NCBI GenBank assembly: GCA_027621915.1
Contig: JAQCAD010000021.1
Coordinates: 1 to 50,563, forward strand
Origin: Pseudomonadota bacterium
Lineage (GTDB): Bacteria; Pseudomonadota; Gammaproteobacteria; Steroidobacterales; Woeseiaceae
Direction: 5' to 3'
Length of the DNA: 50,563 nucleotides
A program made the position numbers and the translations under genes. The notes below the pieces were generated by a model, which had not been told where the DNA came from, did not search any database, and was given only the letters and a program-made list of their open reading frames with translations. Within the stretch, counting starts at the first letter, position 1, and the number at the start of each line of letters is the position of its first letter. Positions 32,851-42,654 of the stretch are shown here, in pieces.

Positions 32851-35800
32851 TTATCGCGAAACTTCATGGAACACCTGTAGTAGCGGGAAATATAGCGCAG
32901 TACGAACACGTTCCCCTGACAGACTTTCGTACAATGACGCGTATTTATCGAGTTGCGGGCGGTATCGATCTGCCTCCTGACGCAGGAAACCATCGAGGTC
33001 GCCGCCTTCATGAGTGCTGGTCTTGTAGTCCACGATCCAGTGCAACCCGTCCTCATCGATACGCACGCGGTCAATGACGACGGACTCTTTACACCCACCA
33101 ACCAAACCGGTCACCGCGAGTTCTGTATCCCCTTCACCATACAAAATCCATCGACCTTTTTCGTCATTCAGGATTCCGGCTAGGGCAGATTGTGTCCGAT
33201 GACATACCTCGTCAATTTCATTGCCACTGACGCCCAAATCAATTGCCCAACGCCGCGTGATCGGCTGCAATTCGTCCAGGTGGCCCGCGTCGGGTGTGAC
33301 CTGTCGATCGCTTATTTTCTGCAGCCACCGATGCACAATCGTACCCGCGTGCCGCGCGGCACTTCCGACCCAATAGAAATCGACTTTTTTCTCGCCCGGT
33401 TGGGCGCCGCCACCGCTATCCGCAACGATCGGGGGCAACGCTGCAGGGACCGGTGCTTCCCAGGGTTCGCCGAATCGCCGCAATACCGGATTCACAAGAA
33501 AGTCCTTGTTACCAGAAAACGAATCAGTCTCTGATGCATCATGCCACTCAAGGAACGCGCGATCGAAATCAGTTCCTATTGCCGGCCATAATCGATGTAG
33601 CAATGACCCGCTGTTCGGGCTGCGAAAGGCATCACCTTCCGCTGTCACTGCGACATTACCAATCAGGTGTAGTGACTTGATCGCCCTGGTGCAGGCCACA
33701 TACAGCAGTCGATCAAGCTCCATTTTGCTTTTTTCTTTCTCCGTCGCTTCGATGAACTGATGAAGCGGATCATGTTCCATCTCCGATTTTGGACCGACGG
33801 GGCTGATTAACATTTCGCCACCACCCTGCTCGGACGGAACAGTAAGCCAGCTCAATACGTCTTTATCCCCCCGCCTTGTTGCTCGCCCAAGCCCCGGCAG
33901 CACGACGTGGTCAAACTGCAATCCTTTCGCTTTGTGCATAGTCATGACCTGGACACGGCATGAAGGACTGGCCGGACTGGAAACTCGCTCATCATCAAGC
34001 CTTTGCTCGAGTTCTCGCGCATCCTGTAACGATCCGGCAACTTCGATCTTTTCAAGTGCCGAAAAATACCGATAAACATTGTCAACTTCGGCCGCGTCTC
34101 GCAGCACCGAAGGCCCGCCAAATGCAAACCATGCCAGCTCAACACGATCGCGCAACGATAGTGTTCCGGCGCGCCTTGTGAACGGCTGAATTGTTCTCAC
34201 GAAACGCCGAACTCGTTCGACGCCATCTACCGATAGGTCCGCAACCCGATTTGAATCAGCACACAGCTCCAAAACCGCTCGATTAGAGTCATTTCGAACC
34301 AAAGCGTGCAGATCGCACCACGTAAGTCCGACGCACGGTCCGCGAAGAAGAGCGAGCCAGGCGACACGGTCACCGAAGTGAACGAGTGCACGCGTGAGCG
34401 CAAGGACGTCGATAATTTCAGGCAAATCCGTCAGCCGATCAATTTCGATCGCCTGATATTCAACCGCTGCATGGCGTAATGCGGCGAGTAGTTCGCCCAG
34501 TTGCGTACGACTACGAACGAGTACCGCTACATTTCCAGCGCCAGACAAGCACCGCTGTATGACAGCGAGGGTCCGCGCCGCCTCCGCCGATTCATCGGCA
34601 TCGAACAGCGGGTGGATTTCGATTTCCCCTCGCCCGGCAAGTTGAGCGACGGGCGCAGAATCGGAATAGGATATCGCTCCGACAGACAGGTCGTCTTGTA
34701 TAGGCATTACTTGCGAAAACACGGTATTGAACCAGTGCACAAGATTCTCACCCGACCGAAAATTTTGCCGAAGCAGCAGCGACTCAAGCTCGACGCCTCC
34801 GATGCCGTATTTTCTTGCCAGGAGAAACTCGCCTACTTCGGCGTCTCTGAATCGGTAAATTGACTGCATTGGGTCCCCAACGCAAAATACAGTTCGACCG
34901 TCGCCGGGAATCCAACCTGCCGTAATCTTCTTAATCAACTGGTATTGAGCAATCGATGTGTCTTGCATTTCGTCGACAAGCAAGTGCCGAATCTTGTAGT
35001 CAAGCGTCATGGCAATATCACCAGGATTTTCGGGATCGCCAAACGCGCGATCGGCAGCTTGCGCGACTTCGCTGTGATCGGTAACGCCTCGTTCACCAAA
35101 CAGGCGGCGCAACTCCCCGGCTGCACGCGGCAGGAGATTGAAAAGGGCGAGTAACACTTTCCACTGCACGTCTGTGTATTCCGGGGCCGGCAACGACATG
35201 ATTTTTGCTACGTTGTCCCGCGAAACGCCCCGCTTCTGCAATTCCTCAATGAGATCATAAAGTCGTTGTTTTTGGATCGCCTGCCCGGCAGGGAAACCGT
35301 CATTTTTATTGACGCTCTTTCGCCAGTCGCCGGACTTTACGAGGAGCAGACTAACTATCGCCTGCCAGGAGTTTCGTTCACGAGCGACCGGTGCAGGCAG
35401 ATCTTTGCAATCGACGAAAATGGCTAATGGATGATCCACGTTTTCGTCGTTCCTCAGGTTAGCCGCCGCGTATTTCAATAGTTCGATCAACTCCCGACGG
35501 CATTCCTCGGGAAATTGCGAATGCAACGCGGTCAGCTGCCTGTCGATTACGCCACCGATATTGCGTTCGAGTCGCCTGCGCATGGCGATCGCATCAACGC
35601 CGCCCCCAAGCCCCGACCCGGTGATGGAGAGCCACTGTTCCCTGGAAGACAGCATGCGAGACAAATAGGCAATGTAGAGCGCTATATTGTTATCAAGATG
35701 GTCCAAAACACACTCTACTGACGTGCCTGCCTCGTCATTGGCAGTCAGGTAGTCCAGAGTCGCTGCCGCGGCATCTCGATAAATCGACTTCATTCCAGCG

Positions 35801-36249
35801 TCCGCGAGCGTCGCACCAGCGCCGCCAAGACCGGAACTCAGTGGCAAGGACCTTGCTATGCCGGCACCGAACGCGTCAACCGTTTGAATTCGCATACGAC
35901 TCGGTGAATCGATCAAGCACCAGTTATGTTCGGCATCTCTTGCCAGGACTTCGGCTGCAATTGCACTAGTCAAAATCTCGTGACCCGATTCCGAATTCGC
36001 ACCGTCCCGCGCCAGTTTGAGTGCCCTGATCACGCGAAATTGCATTTCAGTTGCCGCTTTGTTGGTGAAGGTAATCGCCAGAATCTCTTCAGGTTGATGG
36101 ACGATCGTCAGCAGGCGTAAATATCGCTGAATCAAAAGTTCGGTTTTCCCGGATCCAGCTGGTGCCTGCACAATAAAGGATTTCGAGATATCGAGCGCAC
36201 GCGCACGCGCGTGTTCATCCGCCTGAATCAGTTCAGCGTCGGTAGTCAC
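32851..36249 (-). CDS. addA: AddA-type UvrD-family helicase-nuclease
   Basis: 1132 residues. Superfamily 1 helicase motifs: Walker A VQAPAGSGKTELLIQRYLRL near residue 28, Ia EEILAITFTNKAATEMQFRV, II HLLVDEMQDTSIAQYQLIKK, III FCVGDPMQSIYRFRDAEVGE, IV LLRQNFRSGENLVHWFNTVF, V VQVMTMHKAKGLQFDHVVLP and VI LLYVACTRAIKSLHLIGN. The C-terminal nuclease motif is IVDYKTSTHEGGDLDGFL (PD-(D/E)xK). AddAB resects double-strand breaks as RecBCD does elsewhere. Its start overlaps the end of addB by 17 bases, so they are translated from one transcript. Confidence 0.93.
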   Translation of the reverse strand: MTTDAELIQADEHARARALDISKSFIVQAPAGSGKTELLIQRYLRLLTIVHQPEEILAITFTNKAATEMQFRVIRALKLARDGANSESGHEILTSAIAAEVLARDAEHNWCLIDSPSRMRIQTVDAFGAGIARSLPLSSGLGGAGATLADAGMKSIYRDAAAATLDYLTANDEAGTSVECVLDHLDNNIALYIAYLSRMLSSREQWLSITGSGLGGGVDAIAMRRRLERNIGGVIDRQLTALHSQFPEECRRELIELLKYAAANLRNDENVDHPLAIFVDCKDLPAPVARERNSWQAIVSLLLVKSGDWRKSVNKNDGFPAGQAIQKQRLYDLIEELQKRGVSRDNVAKIMSLPAPEYTDVQWKVLLALFNLLPRAAGELRRLFGERGVTDHSEVAQAADRAFGDPENPGDIAMTLDYKIRHLLVDEMQDTSIAQYQLIKKITAGWIPGDGRTVFCVGDPMQSIYRFRDAEVGEFLLARKYGIGGVELESLLLRQNFRSGENLVHWFNTVFSQVMPIQDDLSVGAISYSDSAPVAQLAGRGEIEIHPLFDADESAEAARTLAVIQRCLSGAGNVAVLVRSRTQLGELLAALRHAAVEYQAIEIDRLTDLPEIIDVLALTRALVHFGDRVAWLALLRGPCVGLTWCDLHALVRNDSNRAVLELCADSNRVADLSVDGVERVRRFVRTIQPFTRRAGTLSLRDRVELAWFAFGGPSVLRDAAEVDNVYRYFSALEKIEVAGSLQDARELEQRLDDERVSSPASPSCRVQVMTMHKAKGLQFDHVVLPGLGRATRRGDKDVLSWLTVPSEQGGGEMLISPVGPKSEMEHDPLHQFIEATEKEKSKMELDRLLYVACTRAIKSLHLIGNVAVTAEGDAFRSPNSGSLLHRLWPAIGTDFDRAFLEWHDASETDSFSGNKDFLVNPVLRRFGEPWEAPVPAALPPIVADSGGGAQPGEKKVDFYWVGSAARHAGTIVHRWLQKISDRQVTPDAGHLDELQPITRRWAIDLGVSGNEIDEVCHRTQSALAGILNDEKGRWILYGEGDTELAVTGLVGGCKESVVIDRVRIDEDGLHWIVDYKTSTHEGGDLDGFLRQEADRYRPQLDKYASLYESLSGERVRTALYFPLLQVFHEVSR

Positions 36250-38845
36250 GCTTCTGCTCTTCTTTGCGACTCAGGAGATTGAGTGGCCGCCCTTCACTTG
36301 CGGAATGCAAGAGATTAATACGCACGTCGCCTTCAGCAATTTCCCGCATTGCGCTGCGAACACGAGATACCCAGGAGCCCAACGCGATTTTCCAGTCTTG
36401 CGCGTCTCTGACTTTCCAGGGTCCGCCCTCTACACCCGCGCCCTTGTAGCTGATGATCCGGCTATCGACGTTGACCAGAGCAAGACCACCGATGTCCGCA
36501 TTCAGCGCATCTGCATAGACGACGAGTTGCAAGTCAGTTGGCTCATTATTTCGACCGAGAAAAGATTTCGAAAGTCCGGTCTTGTAGTCGATCACCAACA
36601 ATTTTCCGTCGGTTAATAGATCTACCCTGTCGATTCGGAGACCGAGGCGCAATCCGAACAACTCATAGTCGATTCTTTTTTCCACATCCAGCACGGCGAA
36701 ACGTTGCCGCACCGATTCCGCCTCAATAAACGTGACCAATAATCTCCGTAACCGCCGCCGCTCAAGACCAATAATGTGGCTAGTCACCTGATCCGCGTTA
36801 ATCACGTGTTCCGCCAGCGCAATGTCAATCGCACTGCCGATGCGTTGCTCGCGACTTTCAGTTGTCCACTCCAATATATCTGTCTGGCTCGGCTTAGCGG
36901 ACAGAAGATTGTGCAGTGCGTTATGAATAATATTCCCGCGAACACCTGGCGATAAACCGACCATGATCGGATCCGGCAACCGCACTCCCAGCCGGCCATG
37001 GACGAAGGCACCGAAAGGCTCGACGGCCTGCCGCTGTACCGTATAGGCGCCACCACGTACGTGTTCATCAGCCATTACTGGCGGCGCCCCGTCTTTGTCA
37101 GGCGTCTCGAAAGACACTCGCCCGACCAGTTCGTCGGCGTACCAGCCAGGATCAACCGCAGCCACTCGCCCGCTGCCGCCAAATGCATCCAGCAGGCTAC
37201 TGGCAGTGAGTTCAGCTCCGTCGCGTGTTGTGGCCCAGCTGAGCACGCAATTTTTGGCCGATGATGTCAGTCGACCCAGTACGTCTCGAGCAAATTCGAA
37301 TGTCTCTGCCGGCGTCGCATCTGGCATTCCAAGTTCCCGCTGCAGGGAATTCGAAATGAATAGTGCAGGACGCGAAGATGGCGGCCATTGAGACGAGTCG
37401 AGCCCACCAATCCAGACGTTGTCGAATTCCAGTCCAGCCGCTTCGAGCGTACCGAGTACCTGCACAAAACCACGGCCGGATTCAACCTGATAGAGCGTCT
37501 CCGCCGCCAGGGTAGTCAGATGCTGGCAGGCAATCTGGAGATCGACCCGCGGCTTGACGACCTCGATGCCCGCGAACTCATTAAGCAATTCCCTCCAACG
37601 ATTGATAAGCTGAAACTCACTGCTGTCCAGCGCCTCGTCACCAGGCCAGTTCGCCGACATCAACGCCGCATCAATTCTTTTCGCCCACTCCGCAGGACTC
37701 GTCAATTCATGCTGTGACTTACGGATCATCGCAATTGCGGAAACACTATCCAGAAAGACAATGGAATCATGACTCTTGTCACTGCCAGCAAAGAATCGCA
37801 GGAAGTCCTCCGGTGACCAGACGCGGTCGGGGCATTTCCTCAACTTCAACTCGACGCGACTTCGACCGCTACTCTCCGACCCCCCAATACAGCGACTTCG
37901 CAACAGCAAACTGATCTCTCGACTGGTCAATCCCTGATGCGCCCATCGAAGCAGCAATAATGCAATCGCGATTGCCGGATACTCCGCAAGCTTGCGCCCA
38001 TAGGACACGTCCACCGAGGCCGCATAAGCGTCCCGCCCGTACTGCCAACCCGGTACAAGACCTTCACGAACCAGTCGCGCGATCCTCGGTGCGTTCATTT
38101 CAAGTGTTGGGCTGACTATTGCAATTATTGCGCGTGGGTTTTCATGCAGCCTTTCTCTCGCCCACGCACCGGCTGCACGCCACTCGGATTCCATATCTGG
38201 AAACGTCATGACGTCAGGATCTGTGATTCGATCTTTCATTCCAGCGGTCGTGATCGCGCAGCCGGCACCTTCAAGCGCCCGCAAAATACTTCGCACGGCA
38301 GGACTTTTCCGGTCAAATCCGGCCAGAACCATTTTTCCCGGGACGTCGATTGCCTTTTTCGCGATCAGGTCGGCGACCAGATCCGCCATGCCAGCGCCGT
38401 CGACCCAATCCTGGGCGTTCAGCGCTCGCGCGTAATCAGCTACCGCAAGAGCATAAACCCGTTCATCCTGGCTTCCTGCTGATGAATGAAGATCTTCGAG
38501 TGAAACCTGCCAGTCTCTTACCCGCTGCCATGAATGAATCGATTGGCGCACGATTCCCGCCACGCCCGGCGTGCTCTCCGGCAGAAACTTTCGCAGGCTG
38601 CGCTCCATTATCAAGGCGGCGGAGAGGCCGTTGAGGCGTTTTGGAACGGTGTTCGGGTCGTAGACGCCTGACGACTGCCGATTCAACCAGTCTCTCCACG
38701 ACTGGATGGTCGGAGTCAGCCAGGAGCTTCGTCCGGAAGCGAGCTGTTGTTGGTCGAATGCAAGGCGCAATTCTCGGGCAAGTCGCCTGTTAGCCGTTAC
38801 AACTACCGCATTGTCAGCGATCGCTTCTTGTAACCATGAGTACAT
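36233..38845 (-). CDS. addB: AddB-like PD-(D/E)xK nuclease, second subunit
   Basis: 870 residues from ATG 38845; a TTG at 38866 would add seven. The N-terminus AVVVTANRRLARELRLAFDQ and the middle LEFDNVWIGGLDSSQWPPSS match the 'probable DNA repair protein' group that accompanies AddA in gammaproteobacteria. The C-terminal nuclease has RIDRVDLLTDGKLLVIDYKT then GLSKSFLG, the PD-(D/E)xK motif with D-Y-K. The helicase half is inactive in such subunits, and no complete Walker motif is visible here. No iron-sulfur cysteine cluster like that of Bacillus AddB is seen. It is upstream of addA and probably follows the CoA-transferase gene in the same unit. Confidence 0.87.
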   Translation of the reverse strand: MYSWLQEAIADNAVVVTANRRLARELRLAFDQQQLASGRSSWLTPTIQSWRDWLNRQSSGVYDPNTVPKRLNGLSAALIMERSLRKFLPESTPGVAGIVRQSIHSWQRVRDWQVSLEDLHSSAGSQDERVYALAVADYARALNAQDWVDGAGMADLVADLIAKKAIDVPGKMVLAGFDRKSPAVRSILRALEGAGCAITTAGMKDRITDPDVMTFPDMESEWRAAGAWARERLHENPRAIIAIVSPTLEMNAPRIARLVREGLVPGWQYGRDAYAASVDVSYGRKLAEYPAIAIALLLLRWAHQGLTSREISLLLRSRCIGGSESSGRSRVELKLRKCPDRVWSPEDFLRFFAGSDKSHDSIVFLDSVSAIAMIRKSQHELTSPAEWAKRIDAALMSANWPGDEALDSSEFQLINRWRELLNEFAGIEVVKPRVDLQIACQHLTTLAAETLYQVESGRGFVQVLGTLEAAGLEFDNVWIGGLDSSQWPPSSRPALFISNSLQRELGMPDATPAETFEFARDVLGRLTSSAKNCVLSWATTRDGAELTASSLLDAFGGSGRVAAVDPGWYADELVGRVSFETPDKDGAPPVMADEHVRGGAYTVQRQAVEPFGAFVHGRLGVRLPDPIMVGLSPGVRGNIIHNALHNLLSAKPSQTDILEWTTESREQRIGSAIDIALAEHVINADQVTSHIIGLERRRLRRLLVTFIEAESVRQRFAVLDVEKRIDYELFGLRLGLRIDRVDLLTDGKLLVIDYKTGLSKSFLGRNNEPTDLQLVVYADALNADIGGLALVNVDSRIISYKGAGVEGGPWKVRDAQDWKIALGSWVSRVRSAMREIAEGDVRINLLHSASEGRPLNLLSRKEEQKRDYRR

Positions 38846-38920
38846 TAAGTCAGACAATCTGCTCAAGTAGTGTGTTGACGCCCTCGAACACGTTGCTCAT
38901 AACATCCTGGATTGGCGCAA

Positions 38921-40165
38921 TCATATGGCACCCGAACTGAACAGGTCTTCGATCTCGTCGTCCGAGTAGCCGAGTTCGGCTGACAGAATATCCGCAGTAT
39001 GTTGGCCCAGTCGAGGCGGCGCATTTCGGTAACTGACAGGTGTCGATGAGAACCTGACAGGATTGGCGACCGTAGGAATATCACCGGCATCCTCTCGGTA
39101 AACCTGCCTCACCAGTTGTCTTTCTTTGGCGTAGTTTTCAGAAAAGATATCTTCAATCGTGTTAATAGGGCCCACCGGCACGTTTTCACCTTGAAGTTTG
39201 TCCAGCCACTCGGCCGTGGACAACTCTTTGAATTTTTCAGCCAGCAAAGGCACAAGTACATGTCGGTTCGCAACACGTGACGCATTGCTCGCAAATCTTG
39301 CATCGGCAGCCAATTCCACAAGTCCAAGGCACGTCAGGCAAGCGCCGAATTGCCGATCATTCCCCACTGCAAGCGAGATGTGACCGTCGACGGTCGCAAA
39401 AGTCTGATAAGGGACGATATTTGGGTGAGCGGTTCCCTGTCGCTCCGGCACCTTGCCTCCGATCAGGTAATTCATATTTTGATTGGCTAGCCACGCCACC
39501 TGGGTGTCGTAAAGCGGGACGTCAATGTGCTGACCTTCGCCTGTCTCATTACGTGCGATCAGGGCAGCCAGGATAGCCGTCGTGGCATACATGCCAGCCA
39601 TGATGTCAGCGATCGCTACACCGGCCTTTTGCGGCGTGCCACCCTCCGCGTCTGACGCGCCGGTAATGCTCATCAGACCGCCCGACGCCTGGATCATGGC
39701 GTCATAGCCAGGCCGATCAGCTCTTGACCCAGTTTGTCCGTAAGCCGTAATGGAGCAGTAGACAAGCGCTGGATTGATTTCGCGAAGACTTATGTAGTCC
39801 AATCCGTAGCGTTTTAACGTACCTACCCTGAAATTCTCAACGAGCACGTCGGAGGCCCGGGCCAACTCCTGAACGACGCGGCGCCCGTCTGGATGGCCAA
39901 GATTCGCCAACAAAGAGCGCTTGTTTCTGTTTGTCGACAGAAAATAGGCAGAATCGTCAGTGTCGTTTTGATCCCGGTCCTTCAGCCATGGTGGGCCCCA
40001 CGAGCGAGTATCGTCGCCTGAACCAGGCCTTTCGACTTTGATAACCTCGGCGCCATAATCAGCAAGAAGCTGGGTCGCCCACGGCCCGGCCAGAACCCGA
40101 CTCAGGTCCAACACTTTGATACCTTTCAGCGCCGGCCACTGCTCGTGTGAGGAAGCGTCTTTCAT
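38921..40165 (-). CDS. CaiB/BaiF family CoA-transferase
   Basis: 414 residues from ATG 40165. A TTG at 40207 would place its start inside the T-tract of the upstream terminator, so it is rejected. Class III CoA-transferase features: IKVLDLSRVLAGPWATQLLA, DYGAEVIKVERPGSGDDTRS, and the catalytic-Asp region DRPGYDAMIQASGGLMSITG. Such enzymes move CoA between carboxylic acids (formyl-, succinyl- or carnitine-type); the substrate is not predictable. The gene is co-oriented with addB, 54-75 bases upstream. Confidence 0.9.
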   Translation of the reverse strand: MKDASSHEQWPALKGIKVLDLSRVLAGPWATQLLADYGAEVIKVERPGSGDDTRSWGPPWLKDRDQNDTDDSAYFLSTNRNKRSLLANLGHPDGRRVVQELARASDVLVENFRVGTLKRYGLDYISLREINPALVYCSITAYGQTGSRADRPGYDAMIQASGGLMSITGASDAEGGTPQKAGVAIADIMAGMYATTAILAALIARNETGEGQHIDVPLYDTQVAWLANQNMNYLIGGKVPERQGTAHPNIVPYQTFATVDGHISLAVGNDRQFGACLTCLGLVELAADARFASNASRVANRHVLVPLLAEKFKELSTAEWLDKLQGENVPVGPINTIEDIFSENYAKERQLVRQVYREDAGDIPTVANPVRFSSTPVSYRNAPPRLGQHTADILSAELGYSDDEIEDLFSSGAI

Positions 40166-40204
40166 AGGCGGACGATTGTCGAGCGCGAAACCCCGCACAG
40201 CAAG

Positions 40205-40240
40205 CAAAATAAAACCCGACCATCCCTTAGGATGGTCGGG
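40205..40240 (-). terminator. Rho-independent terminator of the DUF6491 gene
   Basis: An eleven-base perfect stem (cccgaccatcc 40215-40225 with ggatggtcggg 40230-40240) with a four-base loop. On the minus strand it is followed by ttttatttt. It ends the transcript coming from the lipoprotein gene at 40306. Confidence 0.93.
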
Positions 40241-40305
40241 CGGGTCCGCACGGAGATTGCGGATTGCGTGGCTGTGCCGGAGTCTTTCGGTCGTTAAACC
40301 GGAAA

Positions 40306-40791
40306 CTATCCGATCTGGCCTAGCTCTTCGACGTCAGCACCTTTCAATTCCGGCGGCACTGCGTCCTGTTGTTCTTCCGGCTCTTTAATGCCGTAGCGTA
40401 TGAGTAACTCATCTGCCTGCTCGGGAGTCACTCTACTAATGCCCCTGATCGTTCCGTAATCCGGAGAAATTCCGCCAAAAATAATGCGGTCGCCACCAAA
40501 CGGACATAGCCAGTCATCCCTTGACGAAAAACTCAGGCGGAATGAAGACCTGAGCTCCATGGATGGAGAAACGAGGGTCACCAGGTAATTTCGCTTCCCG
40601 CTGCCCTCCATGAGAAGGGTGCTCCTGTCCAACGGGGTATAGTCTCGGATAGTCCGGATCGAGATGCAATCTGAACCATTGAAGTCAATATCACGGCCGA
40701 GCTCAGAATTAGGTTCGACTGACGCACATCCTGTTAACATTAAGGATGAACTAAGTACTATAACCAGTTGTTTAATATATTTTTTCATCAT
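40306..40791 (-). CDS. DUF6491 family lipoprotein
   Basis: 161 residues from ATG 40791 (ATG 40788 and 40803 are alternatives). A signal peptide with lipobox (QLVIVLSSSLMLTGC) is followed by a DUF6491-type domain: the segment CISIRTIRDYTPLDRSTLLM, then LVSPSMELRSSFRLSFSS and FGGISPDYGTIRGISRVTPE. Two cysteines in DWLCPFGG and CISIRTIR may pair. The tail (EEQQDAVPPELKGADVEEL) is acidic. The function of the family is unknown. It is followed by a strong terminator and lies 123 bases downstream of sseA. Confidence 0.82.
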   Translation of the reverse strand: MMKKYIKQLVIVLSSSLMLTGCASVEPNSELGRDIDFNGSDCISIRTIRDYTPLDRSTLLMEGSGKRNYLVTLVSPSMELRSSFRLSFSSRDDWLCPFGGDRIIFGGISPDYGTIRGISRVTPEQADELLIRYGIKEPEEQQDAVPPELKGADVEELGQIG

Positions 40792-40914
40792 CCACAAATC
40801 CATCTAATTCCCGCAATTTCGAGTCCCTGATAATGGCTGAGCTTATTGTGTTTGACCGCCGGATTTCGCGTTAAGTTCACCTCAAATCCGCAGCCCCAGC
40901 TGCCGCTGACCGGC

Positions 40915-41769
40915 CTATTTTCCAGTGGCCAGGGGTCGCCTGGCGTCCCTGATCCACTCACTCCAGGAGCCGACATACAATCTGGGCTCAGGACGTCCTG
41001 ACAGCCGGGCTGATATCAGTAGATGGCATGCGGTAACACCAGAGCCACACATCGCGATCACCGGCTTGTCAGGGCGATCTGCCAGCAGGTTCGCCCATGC
41101 ACGGCGATGGTCGTCTGCGCTGCGCCAGGTTCCGTCGAAATTGACGCCGCTCTGAAAGGGTAAGTTCATCGCACCAGGAATGTGTCCGGCGACGGCGTCA
41201 ATGGGTTCAGTTTCGCCGCTGAAACGCGCCGCATCGCGCGCATCGACCAGATTTATGACCTCTCCCCTAGCTACGGCGGCCACAATTTCCTCGGTCGTTG
41301 CAATCATGCTCTCGTCAGGCGAAGGAGAAAAAGTTACTCGCGAAATTTTTGGCACTTCTTTTTCGAGTCGTTGTCCGGCAGCAATCCAGGCCGAAATTCC
41401 GCCATCAAGAACTGCGACCTTGCTATGGCCAAGCCACCTCAGCATCCACCATAGACGTGCTGCCACCGAGCCGTTCGCGTGGTCATACGCGATGACCTGT
41501 GTGTCATTGTCGATTCCCCAGTCACCGAGCGCCCGCACAAAGTTTTCCAGCTCCGGTAACGGATGCCGCCCGCTTCCTGGGTCAATCGGGCCCGCTAGAT
41601 CGTCATCGAGGTGCGCGTACGTCGCGCCTGGAATATGTGCCTCGAAATACTCCCGTCTCCCATAGTCAGGCTGCATCAAATTAAAGCGGCAGTCGACGAT
41701 TCTGCATCTGCCAGACTCCATGGTCGACTTTAGCTCCGGCACACTGATGAGATTGGTGAAGGTTTTCAT
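40915..41769 (-). CDS. sseA: sulfurtransferase, SseA-type (3-mercaptopyruvate/thiosulfate)
   Basis: 284 residues from ATG 41769 (MKTFTNLISVPELKSTM); an ATG at 41790 is less likely. Two rhodanese domains: the first with AHIPGATYAHLDDDLAG, the second with HIPGAMNLPFQS and the active loop VIAMCGSGVTACHLL. The CGSGVTA loop is the one of 3-mercaptopyruvate sulfurtransferases. It transfers sulfane sulfur to cyanide or thiol acceptors. It is divergent from etfBA. Confidence 0.9.
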   Translation of the reverse strand: MKTFTNLISVPELKSTMESGRCRIVDCRFNLMQPDYGRREYFEAHIPGATYAHLDDDLAGPIDPGSGRHPLPELENFVRALGDWGIDNDTQVIAYDHANGSVAARLWWMLRWLGHSKVAVLDGGISAWIAAGQRLEKEVPKISRVTFSPSPDESMIATTEEIVAAVARGEVINLVDARDAARFSGETEPIDAVAGHIPGAMNLPFQSGVNFDGTWRSADDHRRAWANLLADRPDKPVIAMCGSGVTACHLLISARLSGRPEPRLYVGSWSEWIRDARRPLATGK

Positions 41770-41814
41770 TGTCGCAATATCACAACGCATAACGGGTAAT
41801 TTCAGTTATCAGCC

Positions 41815-41843
41815 TTGTACACGGGAAAAGTGTCGGACACAAT
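41815..41843 (+). promoter_or_regulatory. possible sigma-70 promoter for etfBA
   Basis: TTGTAC (41815-41820) and CACAAT (41838-41843) are separated by 17 bases, 62 bases before the etfB start. Both boxes are only partial matches, so this is a weak call. Confidence 0.3.
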
Positions 41844-41904
41844 AAGCGCCGGCGGCGTTGCCCGCCTGCCTAATACTCAATGAAACTACATCGGGAGTCG
41901 GTTC

Positions 41905-42654
41905 GTGGACAAAATCCTTGTGGGCCTGAAGCGTGTCGTCGACTACAACGTTAGGGTCCGCGTCAAGTCGGATGGAAGTGGCGTCGAAACAGACGGCGTA
42001 AAGATGAGCATCAACCCATTCGATGAAATCGCCCTCGAGGAAGCCTTGCGAATCAAGGAGCGCGGCGATGCGAACGAGGTCATCGTAGTCTCAATCGGGA
42101 ACAACGATGCCCAACAGCAACTCCGAACAGGACTGGCAATGGGCGCTGATCGGGCAATACTGGTCGAGACCGCTAATCATGTTGATTCGCTGACAGGCGC
42201 CCGAGTTTTCAAGGCACTAATTGATCGGGAAAACCCCGATCTGGTAATTCTTGGCAAACAAGCCATAGACGACGACAACAGTCAGACTGGCCAAATGCTA
42301 GCCGCTCTTTGGAACAGGCCACAGGCGACGTTCGCCTCCAATCTTTCTATCGTTGGACAAAAAGCAACGGTGACCCGTGAGGTTGACGTTGGACTCGAAA
42401 TTGTCGAAGTCGATCTACCGGCTGTAATAACGGTCGATCTTCGCATGAACGAACCAAGGTACGTCAAACTGCCGGATATCATGAAAGCAAAGAAAAAGCC
42501 GCTAGATCAAGTGCTGCTTGGCGACTTGAACATCGAAGAGGCAACGGGAATCAAGCAAGTTGTTTTCGAGCCGCCTTCGGAACGGCAGAAAGGCGCAATG
42601 GTTGACGATGTTGCCGGCTTGGTAGCAGCATTAAAAGACAAGGGGCTGATCTGA
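41905..42654 (+). CDS. etfB: electron transfer flavoprotein beta subunit
   Basis: 249 residues, GTG 41905 behind GGGAG. KILVGLKRVVDYNVRVRVKS and MSINPFDEIALEEALRIKER are family signatures; DLVILGKQAIDDDNSQTGQM is the AMP/FAD contact region and LRMNEPRYVKLPDIMKAKKK the conserved loop contacting dehydrogenases. With EtfA it passes electrons from acyl-CoA dehydrogenases to the quinone pool. Its TGA overlaps the etfA ATG by one base. Confidence 0.96.
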   Translation: MDKILVGLKRVVDYNVRVRVKSDGSGVETDGVKMSINPFDEIALEEALRIKERGDANEVIVVSIGNNDAQQQLRTGLAMGADRAILVETANHVDSLTGARVFKALIDRENPDLVILGKQAIDDDNSQTGQMLAALWNRPQATFASNLSIVGQKATVTREVDVGLEIVEVDLPAVITVDLRMNEPRYVKLPDIMKAKKKPLDQVLLGDLNIEEATGIKQVVFEPPSERQKGAMVDDVAGLVAALKDKGLI

